This document shows positions 9,928 to 20,527 of a stretch of 25,532 nt of DNA, in pieces. Under the pieces are notes generated by a model. It had not been told where the DNA came from, did no database searches, and saw only the letters and a program-made list of their open reading frames with translations. Within the stretch, counting starts at the first letter, position 1; each line of letters begins with the position of its first letter. Location: the NCBI GenBank assembly GCA_000969725.1, contig JXSR01S074887.1. One strand, 5' to 3'. This DNA comes from Ophiothrix spiculata (Eukaryota; Echinodermata; Ophiuroidea; Amphilepidida; Ophiotrichidae). A program made the translations under genes and the position numbers.

Positions 9928-10234
9928 GCAAGGATCAGCATGTGCCAAGTTAATTTCTTGCCAACATGGAGGTGTATACTCATAGACAAAAAAATGCAAT
10001 TACTAGACTTGCTTTCAACATCCAGGTGTTTTGTACAAGGTCAGCAAATAGTGTGTAAATGACAATAATCATGACTAAATGAGACTCTTAATGGCAAAAA
10101 TGAAACATCTTGCCAAATGTATTTTAGGATTAAAATGACACCTTCAGGATATAGGGATATAGATTTAGTATGACATCAAGAAAGTATTTTAGTAAGCTAA
10201 CACAAAGTTAACAAGGCTGGGATAAGCTTATTCT

Positions 10235-10240
10235 AATAAA
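10235..10240 (+). terminator. First AATAAA polyadenylation signal after the stop codon
   Basis: AATAAA lies 308 bp after the TAG. It is the nearest canonical signal and would give a short 3' UTR. No strong GT-rich element follows immediately, so usage is uncertain. Confidence 0.3.
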
Positions 10241-10774
10241 AAGAAAAATAATAGAAATAATTTTATTGGAAATTCCAGAATTTCTTTTTCACAAAACACT
10301 CTATTTGGACGGAAAGCTGATCAGAGCGTCACAGGGAATTCAATTATTAAAGCTGTTGATCGGAGAATTATAATTTTTTGCCAAATTGATGATGGCGCTT
10401 GAATTCCAATTTTCTTCGCCTTTTTTTTTAAACAAATATTTTTATAGGTTACGCTGGAAATTAATTCCGTTCATGTACGCTTTTGTGAACGGCTTTCTGG
10501 AGTGAAAGAGTTACAGAACATTAAAAATTAGACAAGGTTTATGTTTTATGCCACATAAGTTGGATTTATTTGACCTCAAGACCTAGTTTTGACTTCATCA
10601 CAATACTTACATGCTGCAAAGAGTCTCAAAAAGTCATGATTGGTCACATACAATATTTTAGATGCTTCATTATAATGTAAATTATTTAAAGATGTCTAAC
10701 ATTAAAAAGGATTTAGATATTTGTATATAATATGATCATGAAATATATATGATGTAAAAAGTAATTGTTTTAAA

Positions 10775-10780
10775 AATAAA
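10775..10780 (+). terminator. Alternative AATAAA polyadenylation signal
   Basis: AATAAA about 850 bp after the stop, followed within 35-50 bases by TTTGTCCCTGGTTC, a modest T/G-rich stretch. Plausible main 3' end of the FN3 gene. Further AATAAA words occur at 11110 and 11753; the last is followed by a TGTATGG word. Confidence 0.35.
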
Positions 10781-11263
10781 TTGAATATTTGGAGATATTT
10801 ATCATAGCATCTGTTTTGTCCCTGGTTCTATAGAAAACTGTAAAATCTATGCTGAAAAGTCAGTCAGTTTTGACACCCACATGTTCATTTTATGAGTATT
10901 TATGTATATTTCAGTTATTATTGTGAATATTTATGTATTTTTCAGTTCTCATAGGCTACTTTGTTTCATTAATTTAAATACAAAATCTTCTAAAGATTAA
11001 AAATGTTAGCTTTATGTGAGTGATACATATCTCCAATACATATATTTTCCTTGGGCACAATTGTATATTTTGATAAGGGGTGTTGGATTCCAACAACTGT
11101 ACAAACAAAAATAAACCAATTTATGAAAAAAATGAACAAAATTTTACATTTTAGAGATGTATCAAACAATGACTGGATAAAATCATATCTATGTTGAGAA
11201 GCATACTATGTAGAATCCAATATCTCTATCAGTAATATTACACAGTTAAGCTGTAGATAGCTT

Positions 11264-11525
11264 ATATGTGATGACTCATCCCGAAAAGGGGGACTTTGCG
11301 GCAGAACACTTTTCAAGATATAGGTGAAAATAGGCAGCAAAAAATAAAGAAAATAATAAGAAATTCCAGCAGATTTTCTGTTGTAAAATTTGATCGCCTT
11401 GATCAATTTCAACAAGTAAGGTGTCATTTAAAGCTAAGAAAATGCTGCAACAGATGAAATGAAAAAAAATCAAAATTGATATCATCTTCAAAGTCCCCCC
11501 TTTCGGGATGAGCCATCACATATAT
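11264..11525. mobile_element. TGTGATG-ended MITE, copy 1
   Basis: 262 bp with 36-bp terminal inverted repeats: TATGTGATGACTCATCCCG and GGGGGACTTTG at the left, CAAAGTCCCCCC and CGGGATGAGCCATCACATA at the right. If the element is taken as TGTGATG...CATCACA, both flanks are TA, as for Tc1/mariner-type insertion. The interior shares CAGCAGATTTTCTGTTGTAA, AATTTGATCGCC and TCAATTTCAACAAGTAAGGT with the second copy at 22602-22848. No protein is encoded; the antisense frames here are by-products. Confidence 0.8.
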
Positions 11526-12325
11526 TATTTGCCACTCCCCTACCCAAATAGTGATACATTCTTATAGAAATTCCATTCCTTATGTTTATTTCCATCCATG
11601 GGAATCATTATTTTACTTTTCATCATGTAAAATAATTCACTCATGCATGGATATTGCAGTGAATATTTGGTTATTTTGATTGTTAATTATCTAGCTTATA
11701 GGACACACATGTTATGTGTATTGCAAGTCTTGATCATTTGTGCTATTTGACCAATAAAAAGACTGTATGGACTTGTAAATATTCAAGGGATGTAGTAATT
11801 TGAAATATCCTCTCTATACCTGTGTAGTAAACTCAACAAGTTCAATACTGAGACACTAGACCCCATGGTTTACTGACAGGTATTATTGTAACTTTGTATT
11901 TTAGAGTATCAACAAGATTATTCAGTATGGTGTGTGAGATATGGTGTCTATATCCATCTTCCATCTCAATATATGTACATTGTGAATTTACTAATGTTAG
12001 CATTAATTGCAAAAAATAATAGTGCAATTAAACCTGGCTGATTTGTACTTCCAACAGGCTCGATGCACTTTAAACAACGAAGATCAGTACTTGAATTTAT
12101 GTACTATATTGTGTATGCAACTCATCCATATTTAATTCCATTGTGTTTCTCTTGAAAAAGTACTAACCAGAAACCTTGACCATAGTAGCATTCTCTTCAT
12201 ATACACTTGTCATACCAACTTCTGTGCAGTACTTAAAAGTTTAGATCAATTTGCTAAGCTGTTATTGTCACACTACTAAAATAATTGCCTGCTAATTTTT
12301 GCATCTATTTAAAATTCCTATCAAA
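11526..12325. other. Intergenic stretch, little structure
   Basis: AT-rich; holds the small hairpin at 11592 and an AATAAA at 11753. No supported coding sequence. Confidence 0.35.
11592..11650. repeat. Imperfect hairpin
   Basis: CCATCCATGGGAATC followed by ATTATTTTAC pairs with GTAAAATAAT and CATGCATGG across a 10-base loop. It lies downstream of the gene and could be transcribed if the longest 3' UTR is used. No known function. Confidence 0.5.
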
Positions 12326-12440
12326 ATTAGCTTCCTGCATTCCTAGTCCATCTAGATGGACCTCACAAGAGAATGCTAAGCATGAGCACCTATGGCGCTC
12401 TTTTTTGAGGTCCATCTAGATGGGCTATGCATTAGCTTGC
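12326..12440. mobile_element. Small foldback centred on CCATCTAGATGG arms
   Basis: TAGTCCATCTAGATGGACCT plus CACAAG (12344-12369) pairs with AGGTCCATCTAGATGGGCTA around 12408-12427. Each arm is itself a palindrome around TCTAGA. A 26-bp exact match to the left arm occurs in reverse orientation at 19470-19495, so the sequence is dispersed. Confidence 0.7.
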
Positions 12441-12837
12441 TTTGCTGTATAGAGATGATTTTGACAGAATTCTGATTTTATTCATGTGCTTAGGCAATTT
12501 AATTTGTAGTGTGACATAATATCAACCCTGTGTCAGAACACAATATTAGGAGTATTCATGGATCAAGGTTTTGGAGTAACGGCACAGTACCTTAAGAAGG
12601 CATAGATACTTTTTGCGGAATGTTAGCTTGATATTTGAAATTGTCATCCTTTCTGTACCATCATGAAAGGAAAATGTTGATTTATTTTGTCCTAAGCAAA
12701 AACATATGGGTAGAATTTCTTGGAGGTTCTGTATATTTTTAATCAAGTAACTTGTAAGCTTATATTAAAAACCAACAGCATGCAACTGATAGCTATATTG
12801 CATGCATATCTGTACTCAATTTCATGTAAAGTATCAT

Positions 12838-12880
12838 TTAATTAGAGTCATACTCTAATTAAATAGAGTCATACTCTAGT
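12838..12880. repeat. Duplicated palindrome AGAGTCATACTCT
   Basis: TTAGAGTCATACTCTAA is followed by a second ATAGAGTCATACTCTAG. Each unit is a 13-14 base palindrome with a one-base centre, and the two are about 22 bp apart. Confidence 0.8.
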
Positions 12881-12888
12881 TGGTTGTG

Positions 12889-12937
12889 TCCTCCTTTCCT
12901 TCCTTTTTCCTTCTCTTTTCCCTTCTCTTTTCTTTCT
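12889..12937 (+). repeat. Polypyrimidine tract
   Basis: Nearly 50 bases of almost pure C and T (TCCTTCC, TTCTCTTTTCCC repeats), directly before the LINE-like tail. Confidence 0.8.
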
Positions 12938-13004
12938 CAGCGCTTTGTATCCTTTTGGTTAAAAGGCGCTTTACAAATGCCAGTGTATGTATGTATGTAT
13001 GTAT
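12937..13004 (+). mobile_element. 3' tail of an L2/CR1-type LINE (or a SINE with that tail)
   Basis: CAGCGCTTTGTATCCTTTTG, then AAAAGGCGCTTTACAAATGCC, then a short tandem tail of TATG units (12983-13004). This arrangement of AGCGCTTTG...AAGGCGCT.TA.AAAT plus a microsatellite is the hallmark 3' end of L2/CR1-like elements in many animals. No reverse transcriptase is present upstream, so it is a 5'-truncated copy or a SINE that borrowed the tail. Confidence 0.65.
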
Positions 13005-13555
13005 ACTGCTTGCAAGAACATAAAAAGATGAAGGTATGTTCTTGAATTTTGACATATGTTTATTTTCAAACATAACATGATTATTCCATATTTTGTTATT
13101 CATCATTTGTGTGTGTATGTACCTGTGTGTTTGTCACTCAGCAGACACAAATACAGCGATTTCATTGGCTCATAGCGGTAAATATAGTTTGCATCACTCA
13201 AAGACCTAGTAATACAAATTCCTTGATGTGCATACATCATCTGTAACTTGTGTCCTTTTTATAACATGGATGTTTATTACACAGCGCACATCAATTGAAT
13301 GCAATGCAGTACACAATGTGCTTCCAGGATAAATGATTCAACTATATATTTAGCACTCAATAGTACTTATGGAAGTACTGTATGGGTAAGAGGTCTTTGT
13401 ACCTTACACTCCAAGCAACTTTCATGCAAAATATTACTCGCGCATCAAACTTACACATGATCTTGCACATGTTTCTTTGCTAGCATTGTGGGAGTATGCT
13501 TTTAAATACACTTAAATAGACTTTTGGGCATGTAAAAATTAAAGAAATCCTAGAT
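13005..13555. other. Intergenic, no gene
   Basis: AT-rich. The word CACTCAGCAGACA (about 13136-13148) recurs in inverse orientation near 13768-13781, possibly the ends of an old element into which the foldback at 13556 inserted; the match is only 13 bp, so this is weak. Confidence 0.3.
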
Positions 13556-13727
13556 TTATAAACAAATATACTGACTTTCAGATCTCTGAATTAAACACTT
13601 GTTTTTCAGTGACTTAAATTTTGCGATTTTACTTTAGGGCTGACCCTTTAGTAAAATAGCAATTTTGTTCATTTCAGGGCCATGGTTTTAATTAGAGATC
13701 TTCAAGTCATTATATATTTATATAATA
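13556..13727. mobile_element. Foldback element, ATACAAATATATACTGACTT family, copy 2
   Basis: Left arm: AACAAATATACTGACTTTCA and AGATCTCTG. Right arm: AGAGATCTTCAAGTCATTAT. Core: GTGACTTAAATTTTGCGATT, matching AGTGACTAAAATTTAGCTAT of the copy at 3861-3999. It lacks any coding sequence. Confidence 0.75.
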
Positions 13728-13945
13728 TTTTTCAAGCTTTTTCATAGCTATTGCTTATGAAATTTCATGTCTGCTGAGTGAAATTGTGTTACCCCGTGTT
13801 TGATTTTATACAATATGAAAAAACAAAATTGTTATAGATTTAGATAAGAACTCAAACCTTGAATAATTTTTCATGTTGCACATGCAAACTAGGGATAACT
13901 GTAAAGTGTGTATTCAAATTACTATTTGTAATGATACTCAGACAA

Positions 13946-14194
13946 TGGTCTAGTTTAGACCCTGTACTTAGTACAGAATAAAAATCATGTCAAATTGTTT
14001 AAAATCAATTAAAATAATTGTGAATTATCAAGGTTTCCAAAAAATCCAAATTTAAGTTCAGCCATCAAGCTAAACCTGTCAAAAAAGAAATATTGCCTGC
14101 ATTGAGGATATTTTGGGGGGTTTCTTTTGGTTAAATCAGATGATGAATTAGTGACTTTTATTCCTTATTATGAACAGGGTCCTAAACTACACCA
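13946..14194. mobile_element. Inverted-repeat element with ~40-bp arms
   Basis: GGTCTAGTTTAGACCCTGTA and GAATAAAAATCA at the left correspond to the inverse of GGTGTAGTTTAGGACCCTGT and GAATAAAAGTCA at 14150-14193. The arms are about 80% alike, so this is an older copy. Interior non-coding with a G run near 14115. Confidence 0.7.
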
Positions 14195-15310
14195 GGAAAT
14201 GTGTGATCGGGATGTGATTGGCAAGTCACATGACTCAATGATTTCTTGTTCTTCTTACTGGGCTTTGATTAGTATTTGTGGGGGGGGGGGTGCCTTAGTA
14301 GGTTAGCATGGGCTTGGGTCAGTTTTGCAGACCTGTATCATTTTTGTATTCATTTTAAAGTGCAGATAAGGGAGATATTATTCTAGCAACCAAACATGCA
14401 AAAGTATTGATATAATGATTTTAGCAACCAAATTTTTAACTTTAAAAAACTTGGAGGTGACAATTATGCAGTCACCAACCAGATAACATGAATATTCTAT
14501 TTGTTTCTTGTATTCTGTATTCTTAACTTCCTTTGCTATTTCAATACTTTCAGTACTTAAGTTTTTATGTAGCAACACATTCAAGTGATATGCATGATGA
14601 AACTGGTAACCCTTGAGGTTAACTATGTATGTTTATGCAAGAAAATTTGACAATAAGATATTTTACTGGAAAAATCATGTTAATTTTTTTTTTTAATGTA
14701 GGAGATCCAATTTTTGCCAAGAAAATTACACAGCGCTTTCACTTTGTATTTTGTTTGTGTCATTTTGTGATTCATGTGTCATTGTAATTTATACAAAATG
14801 TTGAATTCAAAATTAGAATTTCAATATTATCAAGTGGATATTAGCTGTGCCTTAACATCTCATCAATAGATCTGTCACACAACATTTAAGACCACTTAAC
14901 ATACTCAGACTCAGTTTCTGTTTTGTTTTATACATTCATACACTATTGATGTTCATAATTTCATTTCATTTATTTGTTTCATCTCATCATACACAAGAAA
15001 ATACATATAAAGTATGTAAGTAAATATAAAAATGCAATGTGTAAGTTTGTATATAAAATACATTTGAGAAAAATATAATATAAGACGATTATGTATGTAA
15101 GTGTATGAGAGACATGGATGCCTCCGAAAATGCTAGGCGTGTGGGCGGAGGCACCCAGTTTACAAAATTAGAACATAATGTCATCCTTGGAAGTGTGTTC
15201 AGTTACTCATACGGTGGTATCTGTTATGCATACTCAACTGTTATCCATACATTGGTGTCTGGTGTGTTCAGAACCTGAATTTTTTGTTTTGTATGTTAAG
15301 GTATATGATA
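14195..15310. other. Intergenic, simple sequence only
   Basis: Contains a G10 run at 14281-14290 and a hairpin at 15118-15157 (TGCCTCCG...CGGAGGCA). The rest is AT-rich with no supported gene. Confidence 0.35.
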
Positions 15311-15470
15311 GGTTAAAAACAATGTATTAACTTATCAACATCCAAAGGGGTATATACAATACAAAAAACATCAAAAGGGGTATGTACAATACTAAAATAA
15401 AAAACTAAATGTTTTTTAGTATTGTATATACCCCTTTGGATGTTGATAAGTTAATAAATTTGTTTAAACC
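15311..15470. mobile_element. Foldback with an extra direct internal repeat
   Basis: The left arm GGTTAAAAACAATGTATTAA, TTATCAACATCCAAAGGGGT, ATATACAATAC is matched in inverse by 15410-15470. Between them lies a second partial copy of the left arm's inner end (ATCAAAAGGGGTATGTACAA), so the right arm can pair with either. The structure resembles the small one at 4199-4264. Confidence 0.75.
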
Positions 15471-16283
15471 TATTTCCCATTGATTTTACTTATCTTTTGA
15501 ATCTATTGTGATCCATCCAAAGTTCCCTTGCTGGTCAATTGGTGCTGTTCCCACTGTTTTAATATAAGGCATATGATGTATGACAGATCCATAGACTACA
15601 AGGACAATACACATACATCTTTCATGTGCATTTGATGTTTTCTTTGTAAATCTTGGAACCAAAGTACATAGGCATTTTTGTGTGATACTTGTGCCTTGTT
15701 GTTATTTGGCCTTAAGTTTACAAAATACCAAATTCACATGGTATGATTTGTGGAATCTTAAATTGGGTTCTTAAGGTACATATTTTTTAATTGAGTTGTC
15801 AATTTCATAAGTATCCTATACTTTGTGCATGGTTTTGAATGTGTATTTGATGCATGCAAGACTGATGTTACACATGATGGGGACACCAATATGTTTATTT
15901 GTAATTTTAACAATTCCCTAATAGACTATTTTTGCATATGATCGACCATATAATTATATGTTGTGCGTTGATTACTTGTGATGTAACCTACGCACACATG
16001 CTAGTATGGCCAATCATGCAGAATACCCTATTATTGGGTACTTTTCATACTTTATTATAGCTAAGATAAACAAAAGTAGTATATTGCATAGTCAGCCATT
16101 AGCAGAAGAGCCTAGGTTTTGTTATTCCTTCATGTAAGAAGTTAACCTTGCATTTGTATTTAATAATTCTTGAATGAATGCAAGGAACACAAAATTATTA
16201 GAATTTAAGTTGTGCAATACTTTCTTTCATTGATATTGCAAAATCAAGGCTCTCCTCGCAAGTGGCTAACCATGTAAAAGACA
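15471..16283. other. Intergenic, no gene seen
   Basis: AT-rich. A small hairpin CCTTGCATT...AATGCAAGG lies at 16147-16185. Nothing else recognisable. Confidence 0.35.
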
Positions 16284-16551
16284 TTTTTATATCATGATTA
16301 CAGTGATTTGAGCCGTGCAATAGTTTGTACTATTGCAAGGCATGAAACAAACCTGTATGATATCATGATATAAAACATATATTGAATGCCTATGCACGTG
16401 CAATAGTACAAAATACATCATTCGGTCAAATTTGGACTGATCCATTTCACTCAGCTACGCCTTGTGAAATAGAAGAGTCAAAATTTGACCTCATGATATA
16501 TTTTGTACTATTGCACTCTCAGGCATTCAATATTTGTATAATATACATTTG
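16284..16551. mobile_element. Two adjoining foldbacks sharing GTGCAATAGT
   Basis: The first part (16284-16374) pairs TTTATATCATGAT with ATCATGATATAAAA and has an inner GTGCAATAGTTTGTACTATT hairpin. The second part (16368-16551) has arms of about 75 bp: ATATTGAATGCC, GTGCAATAGTACAAAATA, GGTCAAATTT and TTTCAC, with the inverse ending CAGGCATTCAATATTTGTAT. The ends of the second part resemble the shared terminus found at 17945 and 22921. The open frame 16382-16585 runs across the palindrome and is not a gene. Confidence 0.75.
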
Positions 16552-17944
16552 TAGTTTGTTATATAATGTAGCAACTATCTTGTAGATGGGCCATTCTTTT
16601 GGATTTTCACAAAAACAACACATTTCTTGATCTTGGTACTTGAATCTGTCTCATCAATGTTTGCATACTCTTTAGAATGTTAAAATAGTCTTGAGCCGAA
16701 ATGTTCTTTATTCCATACATTTAATATCCAATATAGCAATAAGAATTGAATATATGGCACTTTTTAATTCAAGGCAATATACAAATCTCTTGTTAACATT
16801 TAAAGAACATGATAAGCTATGCTTATTTATTAGAATCATGACCATAACCATAATCATGCATGATCAAGTCAAAAAATAAAGAGCATGAATCTGCATGACG
16901 TTTGTGATACATCAAAAAGAATGGCCTAGATATTCTACTTTATACACAGCATGAAAACATTCTTGTCATTTGATTAGTTGACACTGCATTAGACTGTTAA
17001 AATTATTTGGTATATTTCCTGTTTGACATCATAGCCGGGCATTTTTTGACAATAAAAACATGATATTGCCCTGGCGTGACATCAGTACAGGGCAATATCA
17101 GATTTTTTACACACATACACGCCCGAGCACCGGTGGCCCGAGAAGGTTTGTTTACCTTCTGAATTCCCATGTTCGCTTGCTGTAGTTTCATGAGTGGATA
17201 TGAACAAGTTTGACCAGTTGGAGGGTGAATTAGAATTAGATGCATGATATAGTGCGTTTTACACGATGTTGCTCATGAATTATTTGGAACAAGCCGGAAA
17301 TCCTCAAGTGCTGGTTGCATTTGGCGAGGGTTAGGCTAGGCTAAGCATCCAAGGTAAGCTTAAAAGGACTGGCCTAGATTTTCTGAACATGTATTTTTTC
17401 ACATGAATGGATAGTACATGATTCTACTAACATATCCTACCAGTAGTTTCCGCTGAATTTGTGTAACAGAGAAAAAAAATGAAATTATTAACGCGGCTGT
17501 ATTTTTTGTTCGACAAAAAATGGTTGAAAAAGTGTTTCTAGTTTCAAATCTTAATAATATCTTGTTTCTACACCTGTGATGGGTAAACAAAATTATTTTT
17601 GATAAAATTGTTTCTCTTTTGATATGTGTTAACTTATCTTCAAGAGCTACATTTGATCTTTTATCTGGAAAATCCAGACTGAGGTACAAATTTAGGATTT
17701 AGAAAACACTAGATAGTCACACCACCATCACATATAGATATATTGCAAATCAATCCGCTGTCAATTTGAGCAATTTCTTTGTACATTTTGGATTTTACTA
17801 CATTTTTAAACTTTATTTAAAGTATTTCCATAAGTTTTTAATTCTAAGTGGAATCTAGGCTAGTCCCTTTAACTCAGTATACACAAGTCAACTTTTATCT
17901 AGTGATTTTACGCAAGTTATCAAATGACAAGAATATTTTCATAC
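16552..17944. other. Intergenic, with one hairpin
   Basis: At 17062-17104 TGATATTGCCCTG pairs with CAGGGCAATATCA, with weaker pairing outward to GCCGGGCA and CGCCCGAG, which may be a decayed foldback. The rest is AT-rich. Frames at 16691, 17003 and 17399 have no splice or family support. Confidence 0.4.
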
Positions 17945-18139
17945 GGTATATAAAACAAATATTTACTGCTCTTTATTCGAGCAATGGTGCAAAATATCTA
18001 CCCTCTTTGACTGGAGACCGTGGGCCTACCATTGCCCTCCACCTTCGATGCCGGGCCATAGTAGGCCCACGGTCTCCAGTCACTTCGGGTATATATTTTG
18101 CACCATTGCCCCCATGAGCAGTAAATATTTGTATAACAT
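17945..18139. mobile_element. Foldback element with ~75-bp arms and shared terminus
   Basis: Left arm: TATATAAAACAAATATTTAC, TGCTC, GCAATGGTGCAAAATAT, GACTGGAGACCGTGGGCCTA. Right arm: the inverse, ending GAGCAGTAAATATTTGTATA. Identity between arms is high in the GACTGGAGACCG section, suggesting a fairly recent copy or conversion. The palindrome produces overlapping frames on both strands (17848-18117 and 17973-18173) whose proteins resemble each other; neither is a gene. Confidence 0.85.
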
Positions 18140-18900
18140 AAAATGGTGTTTTTGTGCAATTATTCTCGGGCATTATTAAAAAGAGGTGGAAGGGAGGCCA
18201 ATGCTGTATTTAGATTTGATCCATGCGACTGAAATATATGTCATTGGTTTCAAAGAAACATCATATAGTATACATTGGTGCTATAGCTTTTTTTCATTTT
18301 GTGCTACTTTTATTTTGTTACAACTGACAATTACTTCTATTTTGAGTTGTCCCACTGCAGTACAGGGACCATAAAGTATTTTTATATTTTTATTAAATAT
18401 CTAGATTATAAGCTTATTTTGTTAGAAACTTTGTTTAATTATGTTATTTGTACTAATTAATACTAGCATTCAGGGTGTTGGTCTCACCAATGTTACAAAG
18501 TGAAATCATGCTCTCTGCTGAGAACCACAAAGTTGCCTTCTAGCTGTATTAATATTTATTACAACTCTTTGTTTATTCTATACATTGTCAGTAAAGTGTC
18601 TTTCAATTTTATATTAAGAAAAATGGTTCTATTAGAGCAAATTGGGAATTTGGAGAATTCTAGAGACCTATAATGTTGTGTTTCCTGTCACTTACAATTA
18701 ATGAGTAATCCTAAATTTGATAATTGTGTCTATCATGATTTTTGTTCATAAACAATTAAGTCATGTAGATCATGTACTGCTGCTTAATATTTCTTAATCA
18801 ATGTTTGGAAAAAAAATATTTTTGAGAAAGAAGCAAAGTGAATTGCATCAAATTGAGGCCAGTGCTTAGTAAAATCAATTCTAAAGCTTCACTAACTTAA
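18140..18900. other. Intergenic, nothing recognisable
   Basis: AT-rich with no inverted repeats long enough to report and no supported coding sequence. Confidence 0.35.
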
Positions 18901-18962
18901 AAAATTGTTAGAAGGTTGAGTAAATCAATTCAAAATTGTTAGAAGGTTGAGTAAATCAATTA
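18901..18962 (+). repeat. Two tandem 31-bp units
   Basis: AAAATTGTTAGAAGGTTGAG then TAAATCAATTC occurs twice in direct succession with one final-base difference, followed by the start of a third unit. Confidence 0.9.
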
Positions 18963-19222
18963 AAAAATTGTGTTGTTGTATTCTTTATAAGCTTTAACTT
19001 GCCATTATTTATATTATGCAGAAAAATTACTTAATTTGGCTTGCATTAAAAATGTGTGATTTGTATTCATGATGAGTTTCTGATCAATGTAACGTCCATT
19101 CTTAGGGGAAATATGATTTGACACACTGCAAATGTCAAACATTCTATTTCATTATGGAGGAATGGGATGGTCATTTTCATTTAAACAACAATATTAGTAA
19201 ATGTATATCGACCTGTATTAGG

Positions 19223-19667
19223 GAGTCTGTGAAACATGTTGTGAGCTACGGCAATCTGAATTTCATTAAGCCACTCTACTGCTGCTTGCTCAGATATCCC
19301 TTTCTAGTTTGGCTGCCATTTTTGAGTAAAAATTGTTCATACTTCCAACTGCCAAATAAAGCCTTAGATATGTTTGTGTATCATGGTGCCGAACCAAAAT
19401 TATGTACGGTGTTTGCTGTAAGGCAGATAGACCTTGTAGACCTCTCAGTTCACGCTTTGCATTTGCTTACTTGTGAGGTCCATCTAGATGGACTACATAC
19501 ATCTGGGACCGATTTTGATCATTTTTGCGAGTTTAGCGATCAAAACGGGGTTAGCGACCATAGCTAAATGTTAGTGAAATCAGCTCCTGGATAGGGTCAA
19601 TGGACCTCTATAGTATTCTTAGACTGTTCAGATTGCCATGGTGGACAATGTATGTTTCACAAACTCT
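19223..19667. mobile_element. Inverted-repeat element with ~38-bp ends
   Basis: GAGTCTGTGAAACATGTTGT and GGCAATCTGAA at the left match the inverse of TTCAGATTGCC and ACAATGTATGTTTCACAAAC at 19625-19667. The interior includes the 26-bp CCATCTAGATGG sequence at 19470-19495 shared with 12344-12369. Most of the 149-codon frame 19118-19567 lies in this element, which argues against a real gene; its protein shows no known domain. Confidence 0.65.
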
Positions 19668-20195
19668 ATTTATGATGAATGTCTTATAATTTTTATGTCT
19701 GAAATTTGACTGTTTGTCTGAGAGCGCTTTCAAATGTATTTTGTGAAAAAAATTGTTTTGCCACCAAAAAATGGATAAAAAGCACATGCATGCTTTCCTA
19801 TACTAAAACATGTGGAATTAAATTCGGGATCCCAAATTTAATTCAACAAAGTGCCGTAACAGAAAAAGTAAGCATCTTTGAGCCAAATCGTTTGGAGGGT
19901 ATTCATATCTACCAAAAACAAACCCAATAAGCCCAAAAAATCAAAAGTCATGGGTGACAGGTGGCGTTACATTTTTAACACTTTCTAGTATTGCTTTAAT
20001 TTCATGAGGTTGATTTTCACCTCATGCAAAATTACTGCGTGCACAGAGAATGTGATTGCACAGTCTGCAGCGTTACTCCACACTGATAAGTTAGTTTATT
20101 GGCCAGTAAAGCTGAAATGATAAATTTGTTTAGTCCATTTTGTTTTAGGATAGGTTTTTACATAAGAACTGTTGATTAAAACAATATAAAAGTCA
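19668..20195. other. Intergenic, no gene seen
   Basis: AT-rich; the frame 19706-19930 has no splice signals or family features. Confidence 0.35.
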
Positions 20196-20299
20196 TAGTA
20201 ATATATAGATACCTTTTCAGAGTCTTCATATTGCAGCGATGTAGCTTGCAAGGTTCCCTCAACCTCTTCATTCAGCATAGTGGTGAAATCCTCCTAGTC

Positions 20300-20395
20300 A
20301 CACGACCACCCGCTAGGGCAGTCATGTGACAGCAGAACGTCATAGATGACCGGTAGATCTTAGCCAGTGTCTCTGTTGAGAGTTTGTTGTTGGGA
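20300..20395 (-). pseudogene. Inverted second copy of the Penelope-like 3' end
   Basis: On the minus strand the same LNRDTG segment is read, then an in-frame stop, then DLPVIYDVLLSHD. It differs from the + strand copy by several substitutions and a small change after SHD, so the two arms have diverged independently. It lacks the FWKRKIKEA portion, being 5'-truncated about 40 bp earlier than its partner. Confidence 0.6.
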
Positions 20396-20402
20396 AGAAC
20401 AT

Positions 20403-20527
20403 TTCTGGAAACGGAAGATCAAAGAGGCTATGGAATAAGAACCCAACAACCAACTCTCAACAGAGACACAGGCTACGATCTGCCGGCCATCTATAACGTT
20501 CTGCTGTCACATGACCACCCGCTATGA
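20403..20527 (+). pseudogene. C-terminal end of a Penelope-like element GIY-YIG region
   Basis: Translating from 20403 gives FWKRKIKEAME and then a stop. The adjoining frame from about 20442 gives PTLNRDTGYDLPAIYNVLLS and ends at TGA 20525-20527. The (F)W+R+IKEA...P.LNRD.GY.LP.IY..LLS order is what I know from the extreme C-terminus of animal Penelope-like retroelements, where the GIY-YIG endonuclease ends. The two frames are offset by one base near 20434, so the copy is broken. Only about 40 codons are present, with neither reverse transcriptase nor the GIY-YIG core. The assignment is from motif memory, not a search. Confidence 0.6.

Larger units (their letters stand above)
9928..11263 (+). 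other. Probable 3' UTR and downstream sequence of the FN3 gene
   Basis: AT-rich sequence without supported frames. It includes several polyadenylation signals and a small tandem repeat at about 10895-10950 (TATTTATGTATATTTCAGTT, then a near copy TATTTATGTATTTTTCAGTT). Where the transcript ends cannot be read from the sequence. Confidence 0.4.

Noticed and set aside
17848-18173. Overlapping frames on both strands with similar proteins
   Set aside because: They are produced by the long palindrome of the foldback element at 17945-18139.
19118-19567. Longest open frame in the window (149 codons, +)
   Set aside because: Most of it lies inside the inverted-repeat element 19223-19667, it has no known domain, and it includes a dispersed 26-bp palindromic repeat.
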